Positions 39,546 through 51,233 of a DNA stretch of 64,000 bases are shown here, in pieces. Position 1 is the stretch's first letter. Every line of letters begins with the position of its first letter. The position numbers were made by a program, and so were the translations under genes. Below the pieces are notes generated by a model. That model saw only the letters and a program-made list of their open reading frames with translations. It did not search any database and was not told where the DNA came from. The stretch is from Chaenocephalus aceratus (lineage: Eukaryota; Chordata; Actinopteri; Perciformes; Channichthyidae), in NCBI GenBank assembly GCA_023974075.1, contig CM043800.1, positions 37,796,060 through 37,860,059 of the forward strand, in the 5' to 3' direction.

Positions 39546-40330
39546 ATTTAAACCTTCAAACAATTTAAGAAATGTTTAATGTTAAGAGTGTGTTGGGAGA
39601 AAGCCTTGTTTCTCTGCAGGTTGAGGAAGGGAACGTTTCAAAACTGATCTACTTCTGTTTGCCGATTGCCACCTGAGATGGTCCAGTGGAAATGGAAAAG
39701 GATGTCGATTCAAACTTTGCAACACGGGTTTGAACCCTGCCTGAGGTATGCTATACGGGAATGTATGTGATGAATGTGTGTGGGGGGGTTCAATTGTCTG
39801 CTCTAAAAAAACTAAAACTTCAAATTCTGCGATAATAAAATCTGTTCCCCGAGAAACCGCGTTGATTTCAACTTGAGAATTTCATCTTTGGAATTTCAAA
39901 ATGTACCACATCGTCCAACAAAGAGGAATCAAACCAAAACGTAAGTCAAAGTGAGCCTTGGTGGTTGAGCTAGCTAATTTAGCTAGCTTGACGGGCATTT
40001 TTTAATATACTTTTTAAGGCTTTGTCCCAACAAAACTATACTATGACTCTTTACCGTATCATGACATTTTCGACAACATCTTGATTGTTTTACATACTAT
40101 ACATATATAATGCCCCTGTTTTAATCACTAATAGCTGTTTTTAGCTGTAAAAAACATAAAAACCTGCATATATCGAGGCTGTAATTTAGACCTTGTCCCT
40201 TCACACAGACTTAGACATGTAAAAAATACATGTCATATGTTATTTCTACACAAACTTATATTGCAGTCTTAGTGTCACCAACTCCGTTTCTAATATGCAA
40301 AAAGACAAAAAGATGCGTCTGATGTATTTT

Positions 40331-40333
<3 letters not shown>

Positions 40334-40391
<58 letters not shown>

Positions 40392-40406
40392 ACACACACA
40401 CACACA
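40334..40406. repeat. (CA)n microsatellite
   Basis: CA dinucleotide tract with one CC interruption. Confidence 0.97.
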
Positions 40407-42000
40407 ATAACACACAGACTGATACTTTCAGTCTTACTGTTGTTAAGAGCTGGGTGGAAATTTTGTCATTTTCAAAGAAACAAGAGAAGCAAAACTGATC
40501 TTTGTCTTAATTTCATTATTACTAGGCGTCAGTGAGTATGTGGAAATTCAAAATAGACAACGACATTATTAACGACAGATTCCATTAAGCTCACATATGA
40601 CCACGCTCAGTGCAGAGGAGAGTGGTTTACTGTAAATGTGGAGTGTGTGTGTGCACCTGTAATCTACATTATGCAGCAAGGAAATGTGGACGTTTGACTT
40701 TCTTTCACTTGTGCAAAACCATATTGCTGAATAATCTTGGATCAAATTTGAGAAAAAAGATGCACAATTAAAAATGATCATGCAAAAATCAATATGTGGA
40801 GAAGATGAAGCATTTGTTTAAGACTTAATGCAAGGTTAGGCGACAGGTTTCTGCAAAATCTAGAGATAATGTGAAAACAAACGTTTTTCCACCACAGTCA
40901 TGTTTCCATCTTCATCTTGAAAGCGCTGACCAAAATGCTGATTGAACACAATTTTAAAACCATTCTCAGCAAATCTGCGCTCGGCTTCCTCTGCCAGTAA
41001 ATCACAATGGAAGATTATATGTATTCACCTATGCGTGATACCATCATATCATTTATTGAAACCAAACCATAGCAGTGATTATAATAATTCAGAAAGTCTG
41101 AAACTTAATTGCTAATTAAAGGTCAAAGCTGATGTTAAATCAGATAATTAAATACGTGTACATGACAAAAGCAGAGGTAATGCAGACTAACAGATTCACA
41201 CAGGAACAAACTACTCATCTGCTGAATTTCTACAGAAGCAGGCTAATTTGCCTATTTTCCAGCCCATGCTATTAAATAATAATCTGAATTATTTCAAGCG
41301 CAGAGATCAATTGTTTCCATATGAGGGGCATTTTCCATTACAGTCCCTTCACATCGTATGGAGGGGATTGAACATGATCTGAAGGAAAGACCACCTCACA
41401 CTGAGTGACACACACATGCCCCCAACACAGGTACAGTTCAGACTGTACAACTTCTGGGGAGAAAACACCAAACTGAAGCCACAACAATAAGAAATATGAC
41501 AGCGATTTGAATGGGTTTGGTGTGAGTAGGACGTTGTGAGTGGATGAGAAGAAAAATGACTTGTGTGTCACTCACAGGGCTTTTACCAGAGGAAATGTCT
41601 CCACAGATGAAGAAAAACATCTCTGTGGTTTCACCCACATGTTCTGAGGTGTTTCACATCCATCTGTGTGACAGTATATCCCTCAATGTGTCTATATGTG
41701 ACATGCAGTAGGTTTTCCAAACTTTTTTTAATAAATGTGTTTTGTTTTCTGCACATTTCTTTGTCTGAAAAATGCTAAATCACCTAAAAAAGTAACTGCA
41801 ACGGATCAATGTGATTCCCTTTTTTCCTGAAAGGCAATTTTGTGTGTGTCACTGTAACATCGGCTGTTTTTGTGTCTATCATTGAAGTTACTGTTAAATC
41901 AAAACACCCAAATCTTCTCGTTACGGACCTGATAATCGGCAGGCTCTATTATTCTAACATGATTCTTAAATGCTGCTTCATTATGAACAAATGTATTTAA

Positions 42001-42574
42001 CCCTCGTGTTGTGTTCGAAAGCTGTTACCGTTCACGGTGTTCGCGGGTACATTTTGACCCATGATTTATCTCAGTCCAAAACACACAAAATGACTATCAT
42101 CCAATATTGTTTAAACTACATCATAACTAACTTATAATGCATTCATAACCGATTATGGCCCCAAAACACATCACACCACATATTGCACACGTGCATGTGT
42201 GAGTTCAGGTTCAAGTGTTCCCGTGGGGGGAGGGGTGCAGAGGGAGACCAGGTGCATGTTGCGACAAATTATTGTTACAGTGGATGAAGGGGGAGGGGGA
42301 GGGGCGTCTAAAGGCAAAGATGAATGTTGATTGGGCCAAATTTGATCCAGAGTCACCCAAAACAATTCTGCTGGGTCTCCCCAGACCCCAACACCAAATT
42401 ATACACTTTTTTTTAGAGACCTTCAGACTTGGCTAAAATGGTCCAAACCAGTAGTGTTTATAGCTGCTGTGGAGGATATCATGAAGCCTTGTTCCGATAA
42501 AAACAACTAGAGGGTAGTTATTATATCATTTTAACTTGAAACGGGTCACGGGAGACCCGAACACAGCATAAGGG
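42001..42574. mobile_element. piggyBac-type MITE
   Basis: Flanked by TTAA at 41997-42000 and 42575-42578. Ends CCCTCGTGTTGTGTTCG and (complement) CCCTTATGCTGTGTTCG. Subterminal gggtacattttgaccc. Noncoding. Confidence 0.75.
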
Positions 42575-42861
42575 TTAACTGTTATGTATGTAGTATAGAT
42601 TAGAAAGAAAGAAATAAGACAGAGAGACACAATCTCACCAAGCAACTGAGAAAAATAGGACTATAATCAGGTTCTGCATGTTATAAACAGTCGTCAGATA
42701 CTGTTTATTGATCGAAGGATTGTTTCATTAGATGCTTTTTTCCTGAAATTGCATGGATAAGTATTGAAAAGATAAAAGCAGTAGCTTCATGTACACACAC
42801 AGTTATGTAGAATGACGTAATGTATGTACAGATTGATCATTTCAGTATTAAAAATGTATTA

Positions 42862-43035
42862 GGAGGCGTGTGGCGTAGTGGTCTAGTGCGTTGGTGTTCG
42901 GATCAGGTTCAATCCCCACTGCAGTCAGCATGTCCTTGTGTCCCTGAGACACTTCACCCCAAAGTGCTCCTGTGGGGATTGCACACAGTACTGAGTATGT
43001 AAGTCGCTTTGGATGAAAGCGTCTAACAAGTAATG
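42862..43035 (+). mobile_element. tRNA-derived SINE
   Basis: tRNA-like head with A box (gtggcgtagtggtctagtgc) and B box (GGTTCAATCCC), then an unrelated body and the tail tcgctttggatgaaagcgtc ending in taatgtaatgta, typical of fish SINEs that share a LINE 3' end. Confidence 0.85.
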
Positions 43036-44065
43036 TAATGTATTACAACAATCTTTAATGTATAGAAACAGAAATAGCCTACTTTAAGGACACTTTAATA
43101 AACATTAACTATCAACAACTATAGGAATATTTTTACATTATCACAAATGGGTTGTAATTGTTGACAAATACAATAAAGAAAATGTTAATTTCCATTAGTT
43201 TATGAAAGCATATAAAAGCTAAATGTAAGGATAACCCTAACCTTAAAGTTAAGTGTTCCTAATCAGGATTTAAAAAGTTATCAAACAAGTATTTTAAACA
43301 CAGAGCACCAGTTGTTAAACAGACATTACTCCATTAACTTCAATGTTTCTTTTCTTAAACGACATTTAGTAAAGTATGCTGATCGTATGGAGGCTCTTAC
43401 AATCATTTGAATGGCAGTGTCAGCATGTTTCTATTACAGCAATATCAGAGCTGACGAGAAGGGGGGAAAGAATGGAGGTGATGAATCACTCTCATGAAAA
43501 TCCTTCAGAAGAAGAAGACACCAGGTTTCTGGATTGTGATGATGATGATGATGATGATAATGATGATGATGAGAGTCCGTTAAGCATCGGTTGTAACGCA
43601 GATGACTGGCAGTGACGGTGGAGCAGTGGTTGGTGTTTTGTCATTTCGGTTTCAGAGCAACAACTCGAGCTTCCGTGAATGAAACTGAAGGGATTTGTAA
43701 ACAAGAAACATTCAGCGCAGTTTGGTGATTTACTGTAAAGAAGCCTAATTTAGTGAAGATGCGCTGATGCGGTCATAAACACAATATTATGATGTACATA
43801 TAGTTTTACTGTAGTAGATAATACTGTGCAATTTTCCTTTCCTGTGCTCGTGCCCTGTGGCTTACATAATTACCTTTTCATTTGATATTAAAGGTTTTAG
43901 TTTTCCAGAAAAGATAATAGTTTCACGATGTTTTGCTGCATACTATACTATTACCTTTTTTGTAATTTGTAATCACATATTATGCCACGAAATCTTACAT
44001 CACTTTTTCTACACATTTTTTACGACTATGACTTTTTTAATATAGCCTACTTTATTTATTCCATG

Positions 44066-44640
44066 TTTTACATTACATTAGCTTTTATCCAAAGCGACTT
44101 ACAATAAGTGCGTTCGACCAACAAAATACAAACTTGAAGAAAACAGAATCATAAGTACATCAGGCTTCATAGAGCAAACACATTTCAAGTGCTACTCAAC
44201 TGGCTTTAGGTAAGCCAGTCCTTTATTAGTATATAAGTGCTTTGTTAATAGTTCTATCGCTCGAAGTGGAGTCGAAAGAGATGAGTTTTCAGTCTGCGCC
44301 GGAAGGTGTGCAGGCTTTCTGCTGTCCTGATGTCGATGGGAGCTCATTCCACCATCTTGGAGCCAGGATAGCAAACCCACGTGTTTCTGCTGATGGGAAC
44401 TTGGGTCCCGCTCGCAGTGAGGGTGCAGCGAGCCGTTTGGCTGATGCAGAGCGGAGTGCACGTGCTGGGGTGTACGGTTTAACCATGTCCTGGATGTAGG
44501 AAGGGCCAGATCCATTCGCAGCATGGTACGCAAGTACCAGTGTCTTGAAGTGGATTCTAGCAGTTACCGGAAGCCAGTGGAGGGAGCGGAGGAGCGGAGT
44601 GGTGTGGGAGAATTTAGGAAGGTTGAGCCAACTTAACCAT
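44066..44640 (-). mobile_element. Interspersed repeat with LINE/SINE-type tail
   Basis: Starts cattacattagcttttatcc aaagcgactt (reverse of the SINE tail above), followed by about 500 bp of conserved repeat body. A shorter copy of the first 200 bp lies at 46532-46755. Confidence 0.6.
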
Positions 44641-45340
44641 ACAGGTTATTTATTTATGACTTTAACCAACATATTGTGCTATGTATGCTATGACTTTGTA
44701 TTCCTTTTCTTGTACATGTATTTCTTTCCATAGGCCTTGCACATGTATCCACATCACTGTAAATGAGCCAGTGTTACCCACAGGTTTATTTTCAGCTCTT
44801 TTAAAATGTCTTTACGATAAAATGACACTACGGTGTAACAGTTGAGTTACCCTGTACTTATTTAATAGAAACATCTCAAATACATTGCTTCAGTAGTTGA
44901 CACATTGAGCATGTATAATATAGCAACATGGCTATCCTAGTGTAAATGGTTTTTAACTTATTGGGGAAAACCCAGAAAGTGTTACAACTGTCCCTGGTCT
45001 CCCTACTAAAGGTAAGGTGTTGAGAGTAATACGTATTCAATTTCAAGAAAACAAGGTATCAAACTCTGCCCAGAGAGAGGATGTCTACCTTGTTTACATC
45101 TCGGTCCTGTAATCTTTTGAGTAACGTTAGATATTGTTTCACACATGTATGTTTTGTGAAGAAGGAAACACGGAGAGAGAGTAGAGGGGAATCCGTGGGT
45201 CTCCCTGTTTACTGTTCCATGCTGACACACACACACGCACGCACGCACGCGCACACACACACACACACACCACATCAAAGTGTGGCGTGAAGCTGAAGTC
45301 ACGTGATCATCGGAGGAGCTACCGAACCCCCACGCGCTCA

Positions 45341-45347
45341 TATAAAA
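45341..45347 (+). promoter_or_regulatory. TATA box of lag3
   Basis: TATAAAA 112 bp before the lag3 ATG, placing a transcription start near 45370 and a short 5'UTR without an upstream intron. Confidence 0.55.
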
Positions 45348-45458
45348 ACCTCATCAGATCAGAAAGCACATCGGAGACAGAGGAGGAAGTGGAAACAGAG
45401 CAGGTTCAAGTGAAAGAAAGAGACAACAGTGACATTATATCAAACAATTAAAACAAAG

Positions 45459-48400
45459 ATGCCGTTGGAGTACTTCCTCTTTGGGCTGATAACCTTTCTT
45501 CTGACAGGTACATATGTTGTTGTTTTTTAACCCCCCTGTGTGTGTATCATTTGTCTTAAATTATATGTGAGATGTTAATTTGGCAAATGTTCTTTATTTG
45601 ATGTTTTATTTTCTTCTTTCTTCCTCAGGGGTGGAGTGTGAGGTGTTTGTTGAAGCAGGCTCTCAGGCTGTGTTACCCTGCAAAGGAAGCCCTTCATCCA
45701 GCGTGATTCCCGAGATAATCTGGACTAAAGCCAACAAAGGGTAAGACAACTTCACGTTTGCCTTCTCCTTCATCCTTGGACCCTCTTTGCTTCATCGCTC
45801 CAAACTCCCACAAATCCCTCCATCTCCCCTCCTGTATGCTGATGATCTGCTCTCTCCTTCTTCATCTCCTTTCTGCGATCTCTCCTCTCTCAAAATCCCA
45901 CACCATCTCCAAACTTCCCTCCTCATATAGCACTATATTTTTCATTTAGATTTTAGTATATGTTTTCCAATAAAGACACAACAAGAAATAACCGCAATAC
46001 AACAAACTAAATAATAAATAAAAACAGTAGAAGTCGGGTGGGAGGATGCTTTACAGTACAGGTTACAGGTTTTATTGTTATTATTGTTTGTAAGTATTGT
46101 TTCCCGTTACTCCGGATAGATTATTGGTGCCCAGAGTGAATATTATGGGTCTTTTTTTATTACAAAGAGAAGCGGCCATGATGATTTGAGTCCTTTAGTT
46201 TTGAATACTTTTCTGGGTGATAACATTTCCGTCTTGTTTTGTCTTTTGTACGTATGTTCTCATAACTATTTGTACATCCCTGTAGCCTAAATGTGCTGAT
46301 AGCTTAGATCAGGGGTGTCAAACTCAATTTAGTCGCGGGCCACATCAGCATTATGGCTGCACTCAAAGGGCCAGTTGTAATTTATATATACATATATATC
46401 AAATAATGCATTATATTACATTATTGCCTCTGCATTGGATTATTATTGGATAGGGTAATAACTTCATAATTAACTACTCCTGAAAGCAGAAGTCTGGGGC
46501 AAATCATTGCAAGTCTCGAGAATGTCACATGACATTACATTACATTGCATTTAGCTGACGCTTTTATCCAAAGCGACTTACAATAAGTACGTTCGACCAA
46601 CAAGACACAAACTTGAAGAAAACAGAATCATAAGTACATCAGGCTTCAGAGCTAAAACATTTCAAGTGCTACTCAACTGGCTTTAGATAAGCCAGCCCTT
46701 TGTTAGTATATAAGTGCTTTGTTAGTAATTCTATCGCTCGAAGTGGAGTCGAAATCACAAAATGATTTCAAAAGAAAAGCTGGAAAAAAGTAACATTTAA
46801 AAAAAAAGTCAAATTCTGAGAAAAAAGTCTAATTTGAGATGCATTGTGGGACATGTAGTTTATGGGCAACGTGCTTCATTAAATCATCATGTAACCGTAT
46901 AATAAACATATTATATTCTTTGCAAGCTCTTGTGGGGCCACATGAAATGAAGTCACGGGCTGGAGTTGGCCCCCGGGCCTTGAGTTTGACACCCCTGGCT
47001 TAGATTAAAAAACATGTATATGACTTGATTGTGCGACACAGGATTCATGTTTTAATAGCATTTATACAACAACAAAAAACCCACTAAGGGCTTTGACCTC
47101 AGAGAGTTAACAAATAGCCAAAAAAAAGCCCCTGGATCTATTAACAGCTCTCTTCAGCCTTAAAGGACAATATATCATCTTAAAAATACAAGAAAAACAT
47201 GACATTCCTGTTCATTATGTCCCATTTTTATATCCATGCTACAGATCTTTCTTCACATCAGCCCTGACAATCTATTCCTGCACTAATATTACATTTTCAA
47301 ATAAAATAATTGAGTGTTTGTGACCCCTTCTGTCCGCAGCACAGTGTGGAGGAAAGACAGGAGCGGTCTGCAGTACTGGGGCTCCAGCTGGACCTCTAAA
47401 GGCTCCAGACGCATTCAGTGTCCTCACTCCCGCTTCGAGAGAAACGACTTCAGCCTGCAGATCAATAGCGTGGGGGGGAGGACGGGGGGGAGTACTCCTG
47501 CAGGGTGAAGCACGGAGACCTGATCACTGAAAGATTGATCATGCTGAGAGTCATTAAAGGTAAGAAAGCCTTAACGTACATTTTTAAACTTATACTACAT
47601 TTTGGAAACCAGTATTGTAGTTTTTGTGCCGGCTTAAATGATTTGATAGATTCAGATGATAATTCAAAATATGAATCAGCTTTGAATCGATTCAAAGTAA
47701 CTCCAGCTTCACCTGCTGTGTATATTTGAATGCCAATACTTTTGTACTTTTCCTTAGGTAAGATTTTAAATGCAGGTACATTACTGATAAGTGTTTTTAC
47801 AATTTAGTATTGCTACTTTTACTTAGCATCCGAGTACTTCTTCCACCACTGCTTAAATAACGTTTATCGTTTGTTGTTACCTTAATTTGTTTATCCTTCA
47901 TTTCTTGAATCAGCGCTGAAGATTTAACTTCAGACAAATAGACGGATGCGTTGAGCATGCTGACACTCACAGTAAACAAGAAGAATTTAGCCGCTACTAA
48001 TACTTTAAAAGATAGTGTTAGACATCAAGTATATAGTTACTGTTTATTTGACTTACTCATGTGCAATGCCTTATTAACTTGGTGCTTCTGTAACAAATGA
48101 CTAAATACTTTTTACAATTTCAATCAAGTACATCTAATGAAATGTAATGTCAGATAATATAAACTAAAACTAGCTTTGAAACATGTCATTAATCTGGTGT
48201 TTCCTCCACAGTGTCCCTCTCCTCCCCGATGCCCCTCTGGGGGAGCGATGCCTCGATCAGCTGTGATGTGACCCCTTGGCCTCGAGGAGCATCTCTGCAG
48301 TGGACGCTGAACAACAGAACCTTTGATCCCCAGTCTGGGTCAGACTCAGACGCAGATCAACGTGTTGTGAGGGAAAAGGCGACTGTGAGACTGACGGAAT

Positions 48401-50739
48401 CTGGACCTGCGTGGTGGGCTTCGGGGGGGAGAGGGGAGAGCGTCTGCAGCTCTGACTGTGAAGGGTGAGTAACATATCCCATAAGACCTAATCATTTTAC
48501 AGACTGCATGTTAACCCAAGCTAATCAATGTAAGTATGATAGTGTGTGCTCTTAGTTACGCTCAAAATAAAAAAATAGCTGGGGTACATCTCGTCATTTT
48601 ATGTGGTTGAGCCCTTAAAGGGGACCTATCATGCAAAATGCACTTTTTGATGTCTTTTATAAATGTGTCCCCGGTGTGTCGGGGAACGCAGCGTCAGAAA
48701 ACAAACCCCTCTCTCTTTTCCTCCGTACCCAAATCTCTAAAAACGGGGAACAACGGAGCTGATCCAGATTTGCGTCCGATATGACGTGATATCTGAAATT
48801 TGGACCCACGGCCCAATCAGAAAGTTTCTATCAGAAACAATGCCCGACTGTTTTGGACGTAATATGGTCGGTGTTTACATTAGCATCGCCATCACTCAGA
48901 GCTAACCTGTACTGGAGAGCATGTGTGTGAAGAAGCAGGAAGTAAAAAGCAACTCACCTTGTGGTGTAACCGGCAAGAGAGAAAGCCTTTGAGCTCCAGA
49001 CTGTTTCAGAGAGATCCTTGATAATCCATGATATGGCGTTTCATCACAGCAGCATTTAGTTTAGACGGTAGCTGCCGGGTCCTTTGGTCATTTGCTGCAT
49101 TTGTTTGTGTGTTTAAGGATATTTTGGTGTTTTTATCACTCTTGAAATTAGAATAATAAACACAAATTAAATTAAATGTAAAACATGTAAAAATTATATA
49201 AGATAAAATGTAAGATTGAACATTTAAAAATTAATTAATTATGAAATAAATATCTCTTACATGTTTAGCTTATCTAAATTGTTCTCCTAACTTCTCCTTT
49301 TTTCTCTCTCACAGGAATCATCCACCCGTCCACAGACGGCACTAAGCTGTACGCTGCAGTGGGGTCTGCAGTCTCTCTCCCCTGTGTTTTTCTCCTCCGG
49401 TCTGACCCCTCTGATCCGGTCTGGGAGAAACTGAAACCTGGATTTCTTTTCAAGCCTTCCCCCGGTCGCCTTCCCGCTTCTTTCTCTCCGTCCTCGTCCT
49501 CCTCTCTCTCAGCCTCTCAGCGATAAGTCTGCCAGTCTGACAGAAGTCGAGGTTGGGGATAAGGGTCGCTACAGATGCTCTGGTACTCTGGACGGACAGC
49601 AGCTGACCCGAAATATGGAGCTAGTTGTTGCTAAAAGTGAGTTAACATGCATTCAGTATCTTTTCCAATCAACAATTAATTAACATGTATATTAAATTAC
49701 ATCTCACTTCAGAGCCAAGACCCATTTCATTTATTCAATGTAGACTTTCTGACCTCATATTGATGTTAGCATTGCATGTAACCATCTTGTTTTCCTCAGT
49801 CATCAGCAGCCCCCCTCCGTCAAAGACCTCTGTGACGCTGACCTGCGATCTGACGGACAGCAGCGAGGTCACCGACTACGAGTGGGTTCAACTGATCTCT
49901 GACATCAACGGCAGCCAATCGGTTCAGTCCGTTCAGAAGGGAATCTCTCTGAGTATAAACACCGAGTCCGAGGAGAACCAGGGGGAATGGGCCTGCCTGT
50001 TCTACGGGAAACACGCATTCTGGGAAATGTGACATACCCACATCCACACGATGAGTAAGTTCATTTCTATTTATGTGTACCATAATATACGTTCACTATT
50101 CCTAAACACTGGTTAAATGCTCATGCAAAGTAACACCTAACTGTTATGAAACCAACTTTCCCTCCAGGGATAACCAAATTATTTCTGATCCTGACGTCTG
50201 ACCACTTTTATATTATTTTTCCCCGCAGGCGGTCTGAGTGGACATAAATCTCCGGGGGTCCTCTCAGAGCACGGCTGCTGTGGTCGGCCTCGGCTTCCTG
50301 CTCCTTGTTCTGCTGCTGATCCTGGCTCAGGTGTACAAGAACCACCGACGGGTAAATATCTGCACAGCAGTTTCCAAATCCCTTACTCATATTTTATTGT
50401 TCCATTAAAGACGCGACATCTTAAAATGAGTGTTTCGAGATAAGTCACATCATTGACTGATTCCAGATAATGTTTTGCATGAGTTATATTGAAGCACCTG
50501 ACTTACTTTACTATAGAGACAACATACTATTATAATGGAAATAAGTATTGTTAACTTAATGCAAAGTGTATGTGGCTTGTTCTAATTGAGATGCATTTAC
50601 GTGTGCATCGGATTTAATATTTCTGAACATGTTTTTTCCACAGAGGAAAAGGATCTTTCAGTTTCCTGCGCTGGAGACAATTGTTCACACCAACTCTAAT
50701 GAGCAGGAGGAGAGAGAAAGAAACCAAGAGAAGAAGTAA
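45459..50739 (+). CDS. lag3: LAG-3-like (CD4-family) immunoglobulin receptor
   Basis: Type I membrane receptor that restrains T cells by binding MHC class II and other ligands. Exons: 45459..45507 (signal peptide MPLEYFLFGLITFLLTG), 45629..45740, 47340..47559, 48212..48464, 49315..49636, 49800..50054, 50229..50351, 50644..50739. Four Ig-like domains; the first has RIQCPHSRFERNDFSL, like the human RGDFSL region. The membrane helix (VVGLGFLLLVLLLILAQVY) is followed by a basic tail with FQFPALE, equivalent to the human FSALE motif. The human KIEELE motif is not seen; the tail ends with an acidic/basic stretch (NEQEERERNQEKK). Several frameshifts interrupt the reading: G run near 47471, near 48400-48460, near 49520, near 50020 and a G run near 50256. 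The indels make the call less certain; a CD4 paralogue is the alternative, but the tail favours LAG-3. Confidence 0.75.
46310..46997. mobile_element. hAT-type MITE with nested repeat
   Basis: Perfect 18-bp inverted ends CAGGGGTGTCAAACTCAA and perfect 8-bp duplication GCTTAGAT (46302-46309, 46998-47005). Same family as 4333-4671. A copy of the 44066-44640 repeat (46532-46755) is inserted in it. In lag3 intron 2. Confidence 0.92.
46532..46755 (-). mobile_element. Truncated repeat nested in hAT MITE
   Basis: Starts cattacattacattgcattt and matches the first part of 44066-44640 up to ctcgaagtggagtcgaaa. Confidence 0.75.
47715..47853. repeat. hAT MITE end fragment
   Basis: tacttttacttagcatccgagtacttcttccaccactg-type sequence resembles the terminal region of the family that seeds the 33-bp minisatellite. 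In lag3 intron 3. Extent approximate. Confidence 0.4.
48616..49035 (+). mobile_element. MITE, GTTAAAGG family
   Basis: Starts aaaggggacctatcatgcaa. Opposite-orientation partner of 29515-29921. In lag3 intron 4. Confidence 0.8.
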
Positions 50740-50942
50740 AGACACCTTGAAGCGGAGGGAGATGATCTCTCAGAGACTGACCTGAGATCTGTCTTCATGT
50801 CTGCAACATGTTGGGAGACTTTAGTTTGCACAAGTTTTGTAAATATAGTATTTTCAGAGCAGACGACGTAGCAGTATTTTTGTTGATTTGAAATGTATCC
50901 TGTTGTTTCCATGTATGCATATTGAGAAAAGAATGTTCTACA

Positions 50943-50948
50943 AATAAA
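50943..50948 (+). terminator. Candidate lag3 polyadenylation signal
   Basis: AATAAA about 200 bp after the lag3 stop. Confidence 0.6.
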
Positions 50949-50970
50949 AGTTATTTAACAGAAAAGCCGG

Positions 50971-50976
50971 TTTATT
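50971..50976 (-). terminator. Candidate plekhg6 polyadenylation signal
   Basis: AATAAA on the minus strand about 260 bp after the plekhg6 stop, facing the lag3 signal with only 22 bp between. Confidence 0.55.
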
Positions 50977-51233
50977 TGTTATATTATAAACAATCTGAAA
51001 GGAAAAAGGGGACTTTATCCCGGATATAAATAATATATTTATAAAAAATAATGTTTCATTATATTTACACAAAACACTGGTGATAAAAGTATATAAATAT
51101 ATTACATTATTTTACATTAATTACAGAATGTTACATGACAGACTGAAGACCTTTGTGTCAACAGACAGCAAGTAGTTTGCCCAACATATTTCATATTTTA
51201 AGTGCTTAAAAGAAAAAGCCTAGATTCTTAGCG

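Larger units (their letters stand above)
36196..45458. other. Gene-poor 9-kb region between apolipoprotein and lag3
   Basis: Holds the apolipoprotein promoter, a LINE fragment, a dispersed repeat, tRNA-like units, (CA)n tracts at about 40334-40406 and 45226-45271, a piggyBac-type MITE, a SINE, an L2-like repeat and a (GAT)n tract at about 43537-43572. The short acidic opening at 43376-43615 comes from the GAT repeat. The stretch from about 40410 to 42000 shows nothing I recognise. Confidence 0.5.

Noticed and set aside
42862..42920. tRNA gene
   Set aside because: A and B boxes are present but the body and tail are those of a SINE and no clean acceptor stem is seen.
43376..43615. Acidic Asp-rich small protein
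   Set aside because: The Asp run is the (GAT)n repeat; no splice or start context.
44242..44499. Small protein with QSAPEGVQAFCCPDVDG
   Set aside because: Lies within a dispersed repeat whose first part recurs at 46532-46755; more likely repeat sequence than a host gene.
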